Origin: a bacterium
GTDB lineage: Bacteria > Bdellovibrionota > Bdellovibrionia > Bdellovibrionales > UBA1609
Assembly (NCBI GenBank): GCA_021784635.1
Contig: JAJYHS010000072.1
Coordinates: forward strand, 1 to 7,179
Reading direction: 5' to 3'
Length of the DNA: 7,179 bases
In this document: one piece after another, positions 5,135-7,179 of the stretch
Numbering within the stretch: the first letter of the stretch is position 1
Layout: each line of letters starts with the position of its first letter
Position numbers and translations under genes: made by a program
Notes under the pieces: generated by a model
What the model was told of the DNA's origin: nothing
Databases searched by the model: none
The model's input: only the letters and a program-made list of their open reading frames with translations

Positions 5135-6832
5135 ATGTCAGGATCGCCCCTCGACGCGTTGATCGTAAAAGGAACTTCGATCAGCACGGATGAATTGAAT
5201 ACTCTCCTTAAGATGCCCGATCATCGCGGCGAAGCCATTGAACACGTGTTTAAAAATCGCCTTTATACGTCGGCCGAAGATGCCTTGGCGGATCTCAGTA
5301 AAGCCATTGGCTCCGAATTTCTGAAGGATATACCGTTCAACGATATACCGGTTGATTTGGTTCGCGATATCCCGATCAATTATGCAAAAAATCACGAAGT
5401 ACTTCCGTTTAAGCTCGAAAACGACAAAGTGGTGGTCCTGACTACGAATCCGCTTAACAATCGCGCGCTCACCGATATGCGGGTATTGTTCAACAAGAAG
5501 GTCCAGCCGATTTTGACCACTAGCATGAAATTACAAGATGCGATCAATCGGGTTTATGAAAAAAGCACGGCGGCGCTCGAAGGTCTCGACGAAATTGAAG
5601 GTGAAGAATATGACCTTGACGACCCGGTTATCGATCTTCTCGAAGCCGGTGATGACGAAGCGCCGGTCATTAAACTTGTCAATACCCTGCTCTTTCGCGC
5701 GGTCAAAGAAAAAGCTTCGGATATTCACATCGAACCGTATGAAAAAGACATGGTCGTGCGGTTTCGCATCGACGGTATTTTGTTCGATATTTTTCGGCCG
5801 CCCAAAAAACTGCAAAACGCCATTACTTCGCGTATCAAAGTCATGGGCAATTTGAATATTGCCGAAAAACGCCTCCCGCAAGACGGCCGCATCCCGCTCA
5901 AATTGGCCGGCAAAGATATTGATGTGCGTCTATCAACGGTGCCGACTGCTTTCGGGGAGCGAATTGTTCTGCGTTTACAAGACCGTTCTAACGTTGTTCT
6001 CGAACTTGAGCAGCTCGGTTTTAATCAAAAAAGTTTGCTCAAAATCAACGGCCTTTTACAAAACACGTACGGGATCATTCTTGTCACCGGCCCGACCGGT
6101 TCCGGTAAATCAACAACTTTGTACGCGGCGCTATCGAAGATCAACAGCGTCGACAAAAATATCATAACGGTCGAAGACCCGGTCGAACAAAGGATTCACG
6201 GCGTCGGCCAAATTCAGGTCAATTCAAAAATTGGCCTTACCTTTGCCAACGGATTGCGTTCGATTTTACGTCAAGACCCAGACATTATCATGATCGGTGA
6301 AATTCGCGACCTTGAAACAGCGGAAATCGCCATCAATGCGTCATTAACCGGTCACTTGGTGCTCTCGACCATTCACACGAACGATTCGGCTGGGGTGTTC
6401 CCGCGTTTGATGGACATGGGTTGCGAGCCGTTTCTTATTGCAACTTCACTTTTAGGAGTTTTAGCCCAGCGGCTCGTGCGCATTTTGTGCTCGCATTGCA
6501 AAGAGCTTTACACTCCCACAGATGAAGAATTGGCGAGTCTTGAAATGCCGCGGGACCGCTTAAAAAACGGCCAGTGCTACCGGGCCGTCGGCTGCAACGA
6601 ATGCAACCAAAAAGGTTACATCGGCCGAACCGTTATTCAAGAACTGCTCATGGTAAACGAGGATATTCGAAGCCTAATTATGCAACGGCAAGACGCGGGC
6701 ACCATTAAAAAAGCCGCGCTGAAATTTGGCATGGAGACAATGCGTGATCACGGCATTCAAAAAGTCGTGGCGGGCGTCACCACCATCGAAGAAGTGCTAT
6801 CGAATACTCAACTCGACGACCAAGTGATGTGA
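5135..6832 (+). CDS. gspE: Type II secretion system ATPase GspE
   Basis: GspE is the cytoplasmic hexameric ATPase that drives pseudopilus assembly, docking on GspL and GspF at the inner membrane. The 565 residues contain an N-terminal GspE domain (about 5-142) and an acidic linker (about 149-176). The ATPase core has KASDIHIEP at 193-201, Walker A GPTGSGKST at 319-327, the Asp box VEDPVE at 346-351, Walker B around DPDIIMIGEIRD (381-392) and the His box TGHLVLSTIHTNDS at 405-418. A zinc-binding tetracysteine set is C452, C455, C487 and C490. All catalytic elements are intact. The frame is open from an ATG at 5033, but that extension overlaps the hbd leader, has no ribosome binding site and would add a basic, non-family N terminus, so I start at 5135. 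PilB and MshE are related; the GspD partner and directly following gspF favour GspE. The N terminus lacks a clear RLG-type MshEN motif. Confidence 0.96.
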   Translation: MSGSPLDALIVKGTSISTDELNTLLKMPDHRGEAIEHVFKNRLYTSAEDALADLSKAIGSEFLKDIPFNDIPVDLVRDIPINYAKNHEVLPFKLENDKVVVLTTNPLNNRALTDMRVLFNKKVQPILTTSMKLQDAINRVYEKSTAALEGLDEIEGEEYDLDDPVIDLLEAGDDEAPVIKLVNTLLFRAVKEKASDIHIEPYEKDMVVRFRIDGILFDIFRPPKKLQNAITSRIKVMGNLNIAEKRLPQDGRIPLKLAGKDIDVRLSTVPTAFGERIVLRLQDRSNVVLELEQLGFNQKSLLKINGLLQNTYGIILVTGPTGSGKSTTLYAALSKINSVDKNIITVEDPVEQRIHGVGQIQVNSKIGLTFANGLRSILRQDPDIIMIGEIRDLETAEIAINASLTGHLVLSTIHTNDSAGVFPRLMDMGCEPFLIATSLLGVLAQRLVRILCSHCKELYTPTDEELASLEMPRDRLKNGQCYRAVGCNECNQKGYIGRTVIQELLMVNEDIRSLIMQRQDAGTIKKAALKFGMETMRDHGIQKVVAGVTTIEEVLSNTQLDDQVM

Positions 6833-6834
6833 GG
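6831..6834 (+). promoter_or_regulatory. Ribosome binding site of gspF overlapping the gspE stop codon
   Basis: GAGG shares two bases with the gspE TGA stop (6830-6832) and lies 8 bases before the gspF ATG at 6843. Ribosomes finishing gspE would uncover or stay near this site, so translational coupling of the two secretion genes is likely. Confidence 0.75.
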
Positions 6835-6842
6835 CGAGCGTC

Positions 6843-7179
6843 ATGCCGATTTTTGAATATCGCGGTTTGAACAAACAAGGCCGAAACATCAAGGGCACGA
6901 TCGACTCGGACAGTGCACGAACGGCGCGCGCCAAATTAAAAAAAGACGGTGTTTACGTCGTTAATTTGGCGGACAAGACCAAAACTGCAAAAAAAGTTAA
7001 GGGAACGGGTCAACGCTCCACGCGCGGGGTCAGCGTTCAAGATCTTTCGATGATGACCCGCCAGCTCGCAACTCTGCTTAAAGCCAACGTACCACTCGTG
7101 GAAAGTTTGTCGGCTGTTGCCGAGCAAGTGCAAAACGTTACTCTGTCTGAAGCCATATCGGACATAAAAAATATGGTGA
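6843..7179 (+). CDS. gspF: Type II secretion system inner-membrane protein GspF (3' end cut by window edge)
   Basis: GspF is the polytopic inner-membrane platform protein that contacts GspE and GspL during pseudopilus assembly. Only the first 112 codons are in the window, and no stop codon is reached. The N terminus MPIFEYRGLNKQGRNIKGTI is the typical short cytoplasmic opening of GspF. It is followed by a lysine-rich linker (residues 44-55 and beyond) and, from about residue 64, the start of the first GspF domain with LSMMTRQLATLLKANVPLVE. Members usually have around 400 residues, so roughly a quarter is visible and no membrane segment is yet reached. It starts 10 bases after gspE and belongs to the same operon. 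PilC is the pilus paralogue; the gene context supports GspF. Confidence 0.93.
   Translation, partial: MPIFEYRGLNKQGRNIKGTIDSDSARTARAKLKKDGVYVVNLADKTKTAKKVKGTGQRSTRGVSVQDLSMMTRQLATLLKANVPLVESLSAVAEQVQNVTLSEAISDIKNMV

Noticed and set aside
5531..5881. Antisense frame of 116 codons within gspE, and other opposite-strand frames at 5138-5395 and 5725-5913
   Set aside because: They mirror the conserved gspE coding sequence and have no family features of their own.
6936..7133. Minus-strand frame of 65 codons near the window end
   Set aside because: It lies opposite the clear gspF frame and has no recognisable product or ribosome binding site.

Overview
The window reads as a piece of a Gram-negative chromosome with roughly balanced base composition. 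A secretin, a GspE ATPase and a GspF inner-membrane protein place it in a didermic bacterium with a type II secretion system (T2SS). The sequence style of the GspD protein (N0 region, 'ETYSGAY..'-like segment, C-terminal '..EDGRDPYG' stretch) resembles what I recall from Bdellovibrio-type and other former deltaproteobacterial T2SS loci. That placement is an impression from memory, not a search result.

Layout. (1) Positions 2-2302 (+): most of gspD, the outer-membrane secretin, cut at its 5' end by the window edge and ending in an unusual Ser/Gly/Asn-rich tail. (2) Positions 2299-5031 (-): three tightly spaced genes, transcribed in the order hbd (3-hydroxyacyl-CoA dehydrogenase), an enoyl-CoA hydratase/crotonase gene, and a signal-peptide-bearing protein that looks like an outer-membrane beta-barrel. 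Gaps are 16 and 23 bases, so this is probably one operon. Its last stop codon overlaps the gspD stop codon tail to tail. A long imperfect inverted repeat (2318-2366) lies just beyond the gspD stop. (3) Positions 5032-5134: a 103-base divergent intergenic region, with a perfect TATAAT placed so that gspE may be read from a leaderless mRNA. (4) Positions 5135-6832 (+): gspE, the complete cytoplasmic secretion ATPase. (5) From 6843 (+) to the window end: the 5' part of gspF, translationally coupled to gspE.

How the genes fit together. GspD forms the outer-membrane channel, GspE powers pseudopilus assembly, and GspF is the inner-membrane platform protein that GspE works on. Hbd and the hydratase catalyse consecutive steps of beta-oxidation or, in reverse, of butyryl-CoA formation: crotonyl-CoA <-> 3-hydroxybutyryl-CoA <-> acetoacetyl-CoA. 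The function of the barrel protein is unknown; its place in the operon suggests, but does not show, a link to uptake or export of a related compound. The antisense metabolic operon splits a T2SS gene series that usually runs D-E-F without interruption.

I see no RNA genes, CRISPR arrays, transposases or attachment sites, and no clear sign of a wholly new system. The points most worth checking are the split locus, the hairpin at the convergent junction, the possible leaderless gspE start, the GspD tail and the barrel protein's operon membership.
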